Below, one piece after another: positions 55,940 to 64,000 of a DNA stretch of 64,000 nt. The stretch's first letter is position 1; each line of letters begins with the position of its first letter. Under the pieces are notes generated by a model. That model was not told where the DNA came from and did no database searches. It saw only the letters and a list, made by a program, of their open reading frames with translations. A program made the position numbers and the translations under genes. This stretch comes from Verrucomicrobiaceae bacterium (GTDB taxonomy: Bacteria; Verrucomicrobiota; Verrucomicrobiia; Verrucomicrobiales; Verrucomicrobiaceae): positions 1-64,000 of the forward strand of contig JACKQF010000004.1 of the NCBI GenBank assembly GCA_024232965.1, given 5' to 3'.

Positions 55940-56153
55940 AGAGAGAGATTCTTAAAGCCCAAGAAACTTGGAATGATTATGATCTGTCAAATAACTTATG
56001 CCAGTGCAGAATGTGACAATCTTCTGATAAAACGGGCTATTCGGGCATCAATTAGCGGTAGAAGATCGCGCGTCCTGAGAATTCCGATTTGACCACCCCC
56101 CCCGCCTGCGCAATTGTCGCCGCCCCAAAACCAGACACCTGAATCAGAATATC
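55940..56153. other. Intergenic region before ilvC
   Basis: About 210 bases. I looked for a T-box or leader peptide with runs of Leu, Val or Ile codons and found none. No convincing promoter or Shine-Dalgarno sequence is visible. Confidence 0.3.
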
Positions 56154-57182
56154 ATGGCCGCAACAGTAATCACCGATAACGAAACTAGCCTCGCTCCGCT
56201 CGAGGGAAAAACCTGCGCCGTCATTGGCTTCGGATCGCAGGGTCACGCGCACGCACTGAACCTGAAGGAGAGTGGCGTGAACGTCATCATCGGCCTTTAC
56301 CCAGGTTCCAAGAGCCGTGCGTCAGCCGAAGAAAAAGGCTTTGAAGTGCTCGACACGGCCGAGGCTGTGAAAAAGGCAGACGTCATCATGGTCGCCGTGC
56401 CCGACACGGTGATCCCAAAAGTTTACAACGCAGACATCGCGCCGAACCTCACCGAAGGTAAGACGCTGCTGTTCAGCCACGGCTTTGCCGTTCACTTCAA
56501 GACCATCGAGGCTCCGACGAACGTCAACGTCATCATGGTCGCTCCAAAAGGCCCTGGCCATCTTGTCCGCCGTCAATACACGGAAGGCAAAGGCGTGCCA
56601 ACCCTGATCGCCGTGCACAACGACGCCTCTGGCGACGCCCGCGACATCGCACTCGCTTGGGCCAAGGGCATCGGCGGCACCCGTGGTGGTGTTTTCCAGA
56701 CCGACTTCAAAGAAGAAACAGAAACCGACCTCTTCGGCGAGCAGTGCGTGCTCTGCGGTGGCGCTAGCGCCCTTGTCAAAGCAGGTTTCGAGGTTCTCGT
56801 CGAAGCCGGTTACCAGCCAGAAATGGCCTACTTCGAGTGTCTGCATGAGTTGAAGCTCATCGTTGACCTCATGTTCGAATCCGGCATCGCCGGCATGCGC
56901 TTCTCCATCTCCGAAACAGCTGAATACGGAGACGTGACCGTCGGACCGAAGATCATCGACGAGCACGTGAAGGAAAACATGCGCAAGCAGCTCAAGGCCA
57001 TCCAGAACGGCGATTTCGCCCGCGAATGGACCGCCGAATACAATGCTGGTCAGCCAAACTTCAATCGCATCCGCGAAGAAGAAGCGAAGCACCAGATCGA
57101 AGAAGTCGGTGGCCGCCTCCGCAGCCTCATGACCTGGGTGAAGAAGCGCAACCTCGGCGGCAGCCAGGCCTCCTACGAGTAA
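56154..57182 (+). CDS. ilvC: Ketol-acid reductoisomerase, class I
   Basis: 342 residues, the length of short (class I) KARI. The Rossmann domain has [18 protein letters not shown], with [15 protein letters not shown] for NADPH recognition. Next come [11 protein letters not shown] and HGFAVHF, with the catalytic His. The knotted helical domain has [16 protein letters not shown] (Asp and Glu Mg2+ ligands), [17 protein letters not shown] (Glu) and [10 protein letters not shown]. It converts acetolactate or acetohydroxybutyrate to the dihydroxy acids in valine, leucine and isoleucine synthesis, in the cytosol. The ilvB, ilvN and ilvD genes are not adjacent. A terminator follows. Confidence 0.95.
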   Translation: MAATVITDNETSLAPLEGKTCAVIGFGSQGHAHALNLKESGVNVIIGLYPGSKSRASAEEKGFEVLDTAEAVKKADVIMVAVPDTVIPKVYNADIAPNLTEGKTLLFSHGFAVHFKTIEAPTNVNVIMVAPKGPGHLVRRQYTEGKGVPTLIAVHNDASGDARDIALAWAKGIGGTRGGVFQTDFKEETETDLFGEQCVLCGGASALVKAGFEVLVEAGYQPEMAYFECLHELKLIVDLMFESGIAGMRFSISETAEYGDVTVGPKIIDEHVKENMRKQLKAIQNGDFAREWTAEYNAGQPNFNRIREEEAKHQIEEVGGRLRSLMTWVKKRNLGGSQASYE

Positions 57183-57220
57183 GCCTAAAGCAGCCGGACA
57201 TCGCGATCCGCCTTTTCAGA

Positions 57221-57252
57221 GGGAGCCCCCAACCGGGGCTCCCTTTTTTTGT
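57221..57252 (+). terminator. Rho-independent terminator after ilvC
   Basis: GGGAGCCCC pairs with GGGGCTCCC around CAACC and is followed by seven T, about 40 bases after the ilvC stop. Boundaries are good to a base or two. Confidence 0.9.
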
Positions 57253-57348
57253 TCGCCCACCACCACCTCCCCCGCCCCAACAAATGCCGTGTAGCTTTGA
57301 CGGGCCAACCCGTATAGAATGAAAGAGAGTGCGCCCGCTTTATCCTAC

Positions 57349-60300
57349 ATGGTAACCGTCTTCCAACGCCCCGGATTCCATCGCTGCCTGATCGCAGCAG
57401 GCGCGCTGGTCCTCTGCACGCTCAAGGCTGACGCCCAATCACCTGCAACGGCCGACGTCGAATGGTCAGAGCGCGATACCCGACTGGCGAACGAATACCT
57501 TGCCCTCCTGGTGCAGCAGCCCGACTACGGTCGCGTCGTTGATCTGCTGTGGGACCTCTACGCCCGCAATGACGCCACGAAGCTCCTGCTGGAAAACATT
57601 GCCACCCAGGCCAAAGACAGCCCACACACCTCAGTTCGCCTTGTCCATGCCCACCTCCTGCGCCGTTCGGGCGATCTGCCCGCCGCCGCCACACTTTACG
57701 AGGCCGTCCTGAAGTCAGAACCCCAGAACCGCATCGCCATTCGATCGCTGGCCGATGTCTCGCTTGAACTCAAACAACCTGAGCGCGCCATCAAGCTCCT
57801 GCGCCAAATCGCAGAGGCTCTGCCAGACACCGATCCTAGCAAGCCTGAGGCGTGGATCGAACTCGGCACGGTCTCGCTCGGTGCCGGACAAAACGCCGCC
57901 GCTGCGGCCGCGTGGGAAAAAGCCGCCAGTCTCCGCCCCACCGATGCCGCCCTGGTCAAGCGCGTGTCCCAACTGTTGCTGCAAGGTGGTTTCCCTGACA
58001 AAGCAGCAGATCATCTGGCAAAACTGACGCAGACCACGACCGGCGTGGCGCGCCTCGACAACTTGACCGAATTGGCCCGTGTCCGCGAACACGCCGGACA
58101 ATTTGAGCCCGCCGACAAAGCCCTGCGGGATGCGCTGGCCATGGTGGATTTTCGCGATGGGCGTTACGCCGAGGTCTTCCGCCGATTGGTCCGCCTGCAC
58201 GAACGCTTTGGCCACCTTGACCCACTGCGCGAGGAGCTCCTGGCCGCCGCAAGAAAATCGCCGCCCCAGGAAAAGGCCCTCAGCGATATGGCGAGATTCC
58301 TTGATGCCACCGTGGATGTGGAGGAGCGCATCCAGTGGCTGAAGGAACTGCGCAAAGCCTTCCCCCAGAACGAGGGCTACCGCTGGGAACTCGTCCGCGC
58401 CCTGCTGGATCGCAGCCTACCAAAAGAGGCCGCCCCGCTTATCGATGAACGGCTAAAAGGAGATGGCACCGACCTGCTGGTCATCGTCTTGCTGCGTTGT
58501 GAGGCCGATATTCTGGCCAGCCAACCCCAGACCGCGACACAGCGACTGGCCGCCGTGTTGGATCGACACACCAACGACCTGGACATCGAAAAACAAATCC
58601 TCGCCTTTGCCCAAAAGCAGAGCTTGGACACCCTAATCGAGCGCATCCTACAGGCCCGCGTTCAGCGTGCGCCCGACCAAGCAGACGCAGTCTTTGCGCT
58701 CGCCTCATTCTACCGATCCCACCGCGATCCCGCAAAGGCGGAGCAAACACTGAAAAGCTTCACCTCATCTGGTCTCGATCAAATTCAGAAGCTCGGTAGT
58801 GCAGTGAATTTCCTGGCCTCTGGAAACGATACCGACGCAGCGATCAATCTAGCCCGCCAAGCGGCAGCATCGCCAAAAGCAGGTCGTGAAGAGTGGCTGC
58901 GCCTCGCGGATCTACTCAATGAAACGAGCCAGACTGACGAGGCACGCGACCTCCTGGAGAAAGCCTGGACCGCCTCAGCCACCGACTCCGAACGCGAAGA
59001 CGTGGACGAGCGACTCTACGCACTGCTGATCGGCAGCGGACAAAAGAAGAACTCCAGCCCATCAACGGTCTCTGGAACCGGCGCAGACTTTAAAATCCCA
59101 GACGCCTTTAGCGGTGCAAACTTCGCCAGTGATGACCCCGCCCCCAATCTGGAAAAAGGTCCACCCTCCATCGTCATCAAGCAGGCCGACCAAATGGCAG
59201 GCGTGGTGACAAAGGCAGGCCTCAAAGCCACGGCCGCCCAACGCTTCCGCGCCGCCTGGTGGGCCAATCGGGCAGAGCGCAATCAAGCGGTGTATGACCT
59301 CTTGTTTCCCGTCATCGCAGATCCCCAGGGTGGCGCCTCCATTGAAGCACAGAAGCTCCTACTGGATGTCGCGCTCCGAGATCAAAACGCGCTGCTGGCG
59401 ACTCGACTGCTGACAAGATTGTCCGCCGAAGATCCCGACAATCGCAGCCGCTATGCGCTGCGCGAAGGCGAGATCCTCCTGGAGGCAGAGCGCCAGCGCA
59501 GCAGCATGTTTGTCTCCGATGGCACCGCCAAGACCGCGCCCGGCGCGGAGGCCGTGGCGTTTTTCGAAAAAGTACTGCGCCAACAACCGGGAAACGAAGC
59601 GCTCTGGTCCGCCCTAGCCCAATGTTACGTCCTACAGCGCCGCCCCGATGACGCGGTGAAGCTTTGGAAGCAAGCGATCACGTCCAGCCAAGGTGCCGCC
59701 GCCGTGCCTCTGCTGGAGCGCTATGCAGAGCTGCTGCTAAAGCTCAATCGCATGCCCGAATACGTCGCCGCCAATGTGCAGATCATGGAGCATGAATCCG
59801 ACGTGAACCGTCGGCGAGACCTCTTTAAGCGCTTCATGGATCGCTTTCTCTGGTCAGACACGGCCGGTGGCGAAGTGGCGCCCGATGTCCTGAAGGAGCG
59901 ACTCAAGCTCGTGGAAACGGAGCTCACAGATCAAGTGCGCCGCCATCCTTTCGATGGGTTTTACCAGGAAGCTCTCGCTCAGGTTTACTCGCGCGATGGC
60001 GACTCCTCCAAGGCCTACACGGCCATGAAGCAGGCCTACTACACCGCGCCAGATACGCCCTTTTCGCTCGACCAATTGCGGGAGGCAGCAGTCGCCGCCG
60101 GGGATCTTCCCAGCGCCATCTATTTTCAAAAACAGATCACCGCAAGTGCCCCGCTCGCCAAGATGGCAGAGGAATCACGGCTGCTGGTGGACCTGATGGA
60201 GCGCGGTTTTCAAATCACTGAGGCAGATGAAGTTCGCCGCCGCCTGGAGGCACGCTTTTCACAGGATGTGAAGGCTCTGGATGAACTGGCAAACTACTAC

Positions 60301-63300
60301 GCAGATACCTCCCAAGACGAGGCTGAAAGGCGCGTGCTGCAGCAGATCGTCAAGGTGCAGCCCTGGGATGCGCGCTCCCGCCTCCGGCTCGCCATGAAGC
60401 ATCTCCGCTTAGCCGATGACGCCGATGCCCAACGCGAACTGGAAGCCGTGCTCAAAGGCACCAGCGCGCCCAAGATACCGCGCCCACTGGATCGCATGGC
60501 GTTGCCACTCACTGACGTTCGCAACGCCGATGGCCCCGGCAGCGCTGCGGATGTGGCGGATCTCTTGAGCATGACGGACACTCTCAGCAGGACGGACGTC
60601 GAGCGTCTGAATGCCTTCCTGCACTTCCCCCGCCCCGAATTTGCCGAACTGCCGGATGATCCCAGCCTCATTCGCCTTCGCGCCATCGAGGAACTGGCAC
60701 GTCTAGTTCAGCGAGGCCCCCTGCCAGAGCGCGATGTCTGGATCCACCGCTGGTCACAACCGACCGAAGACAGCACGGAGCGCCTTTGGGGCCTCTTTTA
60801 CAGCAAGGCCTACGCGCCCTTTCGCGAGCATCTCGTCGCCACACTGAGCAACAGCACTAGCATCGATCACTTTTTCAGCACCGTCTGGCTCCTGCTGCGT
60901 GCAGAAGGCATGGCGGATGCATTGGCCTGGCGCGATGCGGCAGGGCTTTCAATGGATGAAAAAAACCGCCGCCAAAAGATCTTCCTAGCCACACTCAACG
61001 CCACCGCCCAACGCGAGACGTGGTCCATGCCTCCTGCGCAATGGCAGATCCTGGGGAATGCACACATCCTGCGTTACCCGGAGGTGCTGGAGCTGATCAG
61101 TCGTCTCCAGGACCAGCAGCGTTACCCAGAGGCATTGACGATCGCGATCAGTCTGCAAAAAGACGGCACGCCCCTGCCCGCTGATTATTCCTTCATCATC
61201 GCACGTCTTGCCGAGGCCGCAGAGCGCTGGGATCTGGCGCGGCAGAATTTTGAAAACGCCGTCACTTCGCCTTTACGCGGAGGCAGCTACAACATGCTGG
61301 ATTCCTTCCTCCTCAGCCTGTCATCGCTCAATCGCATCGCAGAATCCCCACAGGAGCGCGAACGCGTTTTGCGTGGTGCCTGGCGGCGGTTGGCGGAGAT
61401 GCCCAGCTCTCCCCTCACCGGCCTGCGACGCGCCGCCGTCATCGGCCTATCTGGAGCGAATGAAGCCGCCGGCGCTCGATTGGCCAAGACCATCACCGGC
61501 GACTTCGTTTCCTCGCGATTTGTGGAAGACACCAGCGGCAGACTTCCCTCCCAGGGCGCGATGGGACGCGTCGATGAACCACCGCAGGCACGCAGCCTCT
61601 GGGAGGAAACCAAGGAGATCCAAGCAGACCTGAGCCGACACGGTCTAGCCAGCGTGATCCGTCAGTTGGATGACAGCCTCGACAAACGCTGGGGCGGACT
61701 CGCACTGAGCCCACGCACCGGCGATGAATTCACCGATTGGAGACTGCGCAGCCTCATTCAGCGCATGCGTGATGCCAGCCATGACCAGCGCCTGCAAATG
61801 CTGCGCGCTTACCTCGGCCCGGTGGACATGCGCACGGAGTCCTCCGTCGATGTCCTTAGCGAGCTTGGCTCCCGCCTCGAGTCGGAGGGCATGACGCGCG
61901 AGGCCGTTTTCATTTACCAAATGCTGCCACCCAGAGCTCCGGCCAATGCGGACTACGCGCAGTGGCTGCTACGCGCCTGTGAAAACTCCCTGGATATCGA
62001 GCCAGGTCGGGCGTTCTCGCTGCAACTCATCCTCGCAGAGCCACCCCTAAAGCCGCCCTCCATCGGTGACGAAGGATTGCGAGAGACCCACGCAAAATTC
62101 ATGTCGCGTGCTTTTGATATCGATGCCCTGCGCGAGTTCGGGTTTCGTGAAACGCCCTCAACGGTCATGTTTGGCCGCATTCCAGAAGAAGTGCCCTACC
62201 TGCGCGAACTGGCCTTTCTCATGGAGCGCCTCAAACGTCCAGAGGAGGCTCTCGCAGCCTGGCAGCGCCTGAACCGCACGCTTGCCGCCCTCAGCGAGCG
62301 GGGGTTATCTCTCGACCCCGAGGCATCCGTGCATTGCGCGCAAGCCTTGGAACAGCAAGGGCAGACAGAAGCAGCACTCAAAGAACTACGGGAGGTCAGT
62401 CTTGAAGAGCCCCTGCAAAAGGTCGCCCAAGAAGCCCTCATCCTACGCACACAATTGGCCATCAAGTCGAACCACGAAGAGGAGGCTCGCGACCTAATGC
62501 GCATCGCCGTAGAGCGCCAATCGCCCACGGCGGTGCTCGCCATCGCGAAGACGCTGGAGAAGACCAAACCCACCGAAGCCCTTAGCCTCCTCATCCAGGC
62601 CAGCCGCACTTTGAAGGCCGCACCAGATCGCTTCCGACTGACCGCTGCTCATCTGCGCCTTTTGGCACTTCAAGACCCCAAGTGGCAGCCGTCACAAGCG
62701 AGCGCACTCATCAGCGCGATGCTACGCACCCAGATGCGCGATCGCAGCTTCATGGAGGAGTGGCTGCAGTGGCTGAAAACAGAGGCCACCACTACGCGCG
62801 CACCTGCGTGGGCCAAGATCTTCGTGGCAGAGATGCGATCTGGCCCAGACCGCGCACTCGCCGCCATGTCCGCCTGCGCCTTTGCCAAGCACCTGCCTCC
62901 AGACGCCGAAAAAGACCTTACCTCTGCCTGGACAACACTCACTGACGATGACCGCATCTGCGTCGAACTCGGTGTCGCAGCCCTGCTGGATGCGGACAAA
63001 GCAGACTGGGCCTGGGCCGTCTGCGTCACCGCAGCGGAAGCGCCCTCGCCAAGACTCAGCGCTCGCAAGTTGCCCATCATGGTCCGCGTGGCTCATGCGC
63101 GGAACGATCTCCCAGCGCTCGCGGATCTTTTTTCCGAAGTCATCCGCACCCGCGCCAACGACGGTGGCCGTCTTGTCGAATGGGCCGCAGCATTTGAAAA
63201 AGCCGGACAGATCCAGCAGGCCAGAGAAATCCTCAGCAGCACCCTCGACAACCAAAACTCCCCCGACCTCCAGTCAGCGGAACTCCTGTCGGCCTGGATT

Positions 63301-63549
63301 CACTTCCTCATCCGCCAGGGAGAGCTAGATGCAGCGGAGACCTTTCTCCTCAGTCACCACAGCCGCCTCGGCATGAGCAGCGCCCAGCTCATCGTGGATC
63401 TCTACAAGGCATGGGGCAGTCTCGACAAACTCGAAGAGCACTTCCGCCTCTACGACCTGCCCACCGCTGTCCAAATGGAAGCCCGCTATCTAGCTAGCCC
63501 CGACCCAACGGTCCCCCCACCCGCCTTCGAGGCGGGCAAACAGCGCTGA
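57349..63549 (+). CDS. Very large exported TPR-repeat protein
   Basis: I prefer the Met at 57349 (about 2066 residues), which gives a signal peptide ending KADAQS; the Met at 57319 adds ten residues. Nearly the whole sequence is made of helical pairs with TPR spacing, for example SVRLVHAHLLRRSGDLPAAA, LYEAVLKSEPQNRIAIRSLA and IRSLADVSLELKQPERAIKL, and again near the end AAAFEKAGQIQQAREIL. A less regular zone around residues 565-605 (KKNSSPSTVSGTGADF) may be a hinge. No enzymatic domain is visible. It probably works as a periplasmic scaffold or in envelope assembly; the partner is unknown. It is one of the longest genes of the window and stands alone. Confidence 0.82.
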   Translation: MVTVFQRPGFHRCLIAAGALVLCTLKADAQSPATADVEWSERDTRLANEYLALLVQQPDYGRVVDLLWDLYARNDATKLLLENIATQAKDSPHTSVRLVHAHLLRRSGDLPAAATLYEAVLKSEPQNRIAIRSLADVSLELKQPERAIKLLRQIAEALPDTDPSKPEAWIELGTVSLGAGQNAAAAAAWEKAASLRPTDAALVKRVSQLLLQGGFPDKAADHLAKLTQTTTGVARLDNLTELARVREHAGQFEPADKALRDALAMVDFRDGRYAEVFRRLVRLHERFGHLDPLREELLAAARKSPPQEKALSDMARFLDATVDVEERIQWLKELRKAFPQNEGYRWELVRALLDRSLPKEAAPLIDERLKGDGTDLLVIVLLRCEADILASQPQTATQRLAAVLDRHTNDLDIEKQILAFAQKQSLDTLIERILQARVQRAPDQADAVFALASFYRSHRDPAKAEQTLKSFTSSGLDQIQKLGSAVNFLASGNDTDAAINLARQAAASPKAGREEWLRLADLLNETSQTDEARDLLEKAWTASATDSEREDVDERLYALLIGSGQKKNSSPSTVSGTGADFKIPDAFSGANFASDDPAPNLEKGPPSIVIKQADQMAGVVTKAGLKATAAQRFRAAWWANRAERNQAVYDLLFPVIADPQGGASIEAQKLLLDVALRDQNALLATRLLTRLSAEDPDNRSRYALREGEILLEAERQRSSMFVSDGTAKTAPGAEAVAFFEKVLRQQPGNEALWSALAQCYVLQRRPDDAVKLWKQAITSSQGAAAVPLLERYAELLLKLNRMPEYVAANVQIMEHESDVNRRRDLFKRFMDRFLWSDTAGGEVAPDVLKERLKLVETELTDQVRRHPFDGFYQEALAQVYSRDGDSSKAYTAMKQAYYTAPDTPFSLDQLREAAVAAGDLPSAIYFQKQITASAPLAKMAEESRLLVDLMERGFQITEADEVRRRLEARFSQDVKALDELANYYADTSQDEAERRVLQQIVKVQPWDARSRLRLAMKHLRLADDADAQRELEAVLKGTSAPKIPRPLDRMALPLTDVRNADGPGSAADVADLLSMTDTLSRTDVERLNAFLHFPRPEFAELPDDPSLIRLRAIEELARLVQRGPLPERDVWIHRWSQPTEDSTERLWGLFYSKAYAPFREHLVATLSNSTSIDHFFSTVWLLLRAEGMADALAWRDAAGLSMDEKNRRQKIFLATLNATAQRETWSMPPAQWQILGNAHILRYPEVLELISRLQDQQRYPEALTIAISLQKDGTPLPADYSFIIARLAEAAERWDLARQNFENAVTSPLRGGSYNMLDSFLLSLSSLNRIAESPQERERVLRGAWRRLAEMPSSPLTGLRRAAVIGLSGANEAAGARLAKTITGDFVSSRFVEDTSGRLPSQGAMGRVDEPPQARSLWEETKEIQADLSRHGLASVIRQLDDSLDKRWGGLALSPRTGDEFTDWRLRSLIQRMRDASHDQRLQMLRAYLGPVDMRTESSVDVLSELGSRLESEGMTREAVFIYQMLPPRAPANADYAQWLLRACENSLDIEPGRAFSLQLILAEPPLKPPSIGDEGLRETHAKFMSRAFDIDALREFGFRETPSTVMFGRIPEEVPYLRELAFLMERLKRPEEALAAWQRLNRTLAALSERGLSLDPEASVHCAQALEQQGQTEAALKELREVSLEEPLQKVAQEALILRTQLAIKSNHEEEARDLMRIAVERQSPTAVLAIAKTLEKTKPTEALSLLIQASRTLKAAPDRFRLTAAHLRLLALQDPKWQPSQASALISAMLRTQMRDRSFMEEWLQWLKTEATTTRAPAWAKIFVAEMRSGPDRALAAMSACAFAKHLPPDAEKDLTSAWTTLTDDDRICVELGVAALLDADKADWAWAVCVTAAEAPSPRLSARKLPIMVRVAHARNDLPALADLFSEVIRTRANDGGRLVEWAAAFEKAGQIQQAREILSSTLDNQNSPDLQSAELLSAWIHFLIRQGELDAAETFLLSHHSRLGMSSAQLIVDLYKAWGSLDKLEEHFRLYDLPTAVQMEARYLASPDPTVPPPAFEAGKQR

Positions 63550-63661
63550 TCGCTGCTCTTGGGAAAGACTGTATCCAGCCAGCCCCAAATCACAGGGGGC
63601 GCGACAAGCTCCCAAATCGAAGCTTGGATAAAAGTCCAAAACCCGTTAGACTCGCCAAACC

Positions 63662-64000
63662 ATGCGTTTTCTCCTCGCCACACTCGCGCTAACTCTCGCC
63701 TCTTGCAGCAGCAAGCAGGAGACCAAGGGCGATGAGTACGGCGGGCGCTTCCAGGAACGGCTCGGGAAGCAAATGAAGGCCATGAAATCCCAGGACCTGG
63801 AGAGCCCTTTCCAGAAGGCATTTGATTCGGACTCCGGCGTCAAGACAGGCACCTCCTATCTTCAGCGAAAGGGTTTCCGTTCCAACGACTACACGGGCTT
63901 CAATCGCGACTTCAACGGCAGTCATGCCGCACGCACAAAACAGTTTGCACAGGCAGATCGCACTAGCCCCACCGGGAATCGCCAATTTAACGGAGCCACA
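63662..64000 (+). CDS. Start of a lipoprotein gene, cut by the window end
   Basis: 113 codons are open from ATG at 63662 to the end of the window. MRFLLATLALTLASCSSKQE is a textbook lipoprotein signal with lipobox LASC (Cys15). The rest is hydrophilic, rich in Lys, Gln, Arg, Ser and Phe (SPFQKAFDSDSG, then TSYLQRKGFRSNDYTGFNRD), and looks disordered. No family is recognised. There is no stop in the available sequence, so the full length is unknown. Confidence 0.7.
   Translation, partial: MRFLLATLALTLASCSSKQETKGDEYGGRFQERLGKQMKAMKSQDLESPFQKAFDSDSGVKTGTSYLQRKGFRSNDYTGFNRDFNGSHAARTKQFAQADRTSPTGNRQFNGAT

Noticed and set aside
55940..56153. T-box or attenuator before ilvC
   Set aside because: No specifier stem, no branched-chain codon run and no terminator hairpin could be found.

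Overview
The window looks like a chromosomal piece of a Verrucomicrobiota bacterium, close to Verrucomicrobium/Prosthecobacter. The 16S 5' region reads on the minus strand with the GGCGGCGTGGATAAGACATG type of sequence that I associate with this phylum. The gene content fits: a giant beta-strand-repeat protein with a PEP-CTERM tail, secreted DUF1080-like proteins, a Tat-exported Gfo/Idh/MocA oxidoreductase, a beta-lactamase/NamZ fusion, exported sugar-isomerase-like and PQQ-propeller proteins, and a very large TPR protein. LpxI and HldD imply a Gram-negative envelope with LPS. The assignment rests on family knowledge and the 16S sequence; no search was run.

Layout. 1-5.98 kb is an accessory strip: three related small lipoproteins (one cut by the window edge and lacking a normal start codon), a calcium-repeat protein that may be truncated, a 42-bp tandem repeat array, a lineage-type protein of unknown function, an orphan ribbon-helix-helix antitoxin beside a PIN-toxin remnant, and two DUF1080-like proteins. 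6.1-13.1 kb holds the transporter CstA and the 1644-residue PEP-CTERM protein, which has two related palindromes upstream. 13.3-18.7 kb is a complete rRNA operon on the minus strand (16S, tRNA-Ala, tRNA-Ile, 23S, 5S, terminator), with complementary flanks that should form the pre-16S and pre-23S processing stems.

19.0-21.9 kb is a tight four-gene operon (metallo-beta-lactamase-fold hydrolase, small unknown protein, TatD/EboB-like hydrolase, LpxI). It is followed by a large secreted protein of unknown function and IF-1. 24.6-27.7 kb is a zinc/manganese-type ABC uptake operon with an added membrane-anchored protein and a His-rich ATPase; a glutaredoxin-like gene and a palindrome lie upstream. 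28.2-37.4 kb carries a PQQ propeller protein, a short adenylate-forming enzyme, an exported TIM-barrel protein, FolK, a Wzc-like tyrosine kinase, a protein of unknown function, HldD and an RRM protein with a structured leader. 37.5-50 kb is dominated by exported hydrolases and wall enzymes: SGNH hydrolase, Gfo/Idh/MocA, beta-lactamase/NamZ, ankyrin-L,D-transpeptidase, UppP and an M23 peptidase, with dGTPase, DUF2062, a TIGR01777 epimerase and a HAD hydrolase among them.

50-64 kb holds a propeller protein and its decayed copy on either side of an ArnT-like membrane protein, two lipoproteins (one an amidase), IlvC, a TPR protein of about 2066 residues, and the start of a lipoprotein that runs off the end. 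The recurring theme is envelope biology: LPS precursors, peptidoglycan turnover, undecaprenyl recycling, exopolysaccharide control and large surface proteins. I did not find a defence system, CRISPR array, prophage or insertion sequence. The most open leads are the hairpin repeat array next to the unknown 3109-3906 gene, the paired palindromes before the PEP-CTERM gene, the LpxI/EboB-like operon, and the RRM leader with mutually exclusive hairpins.
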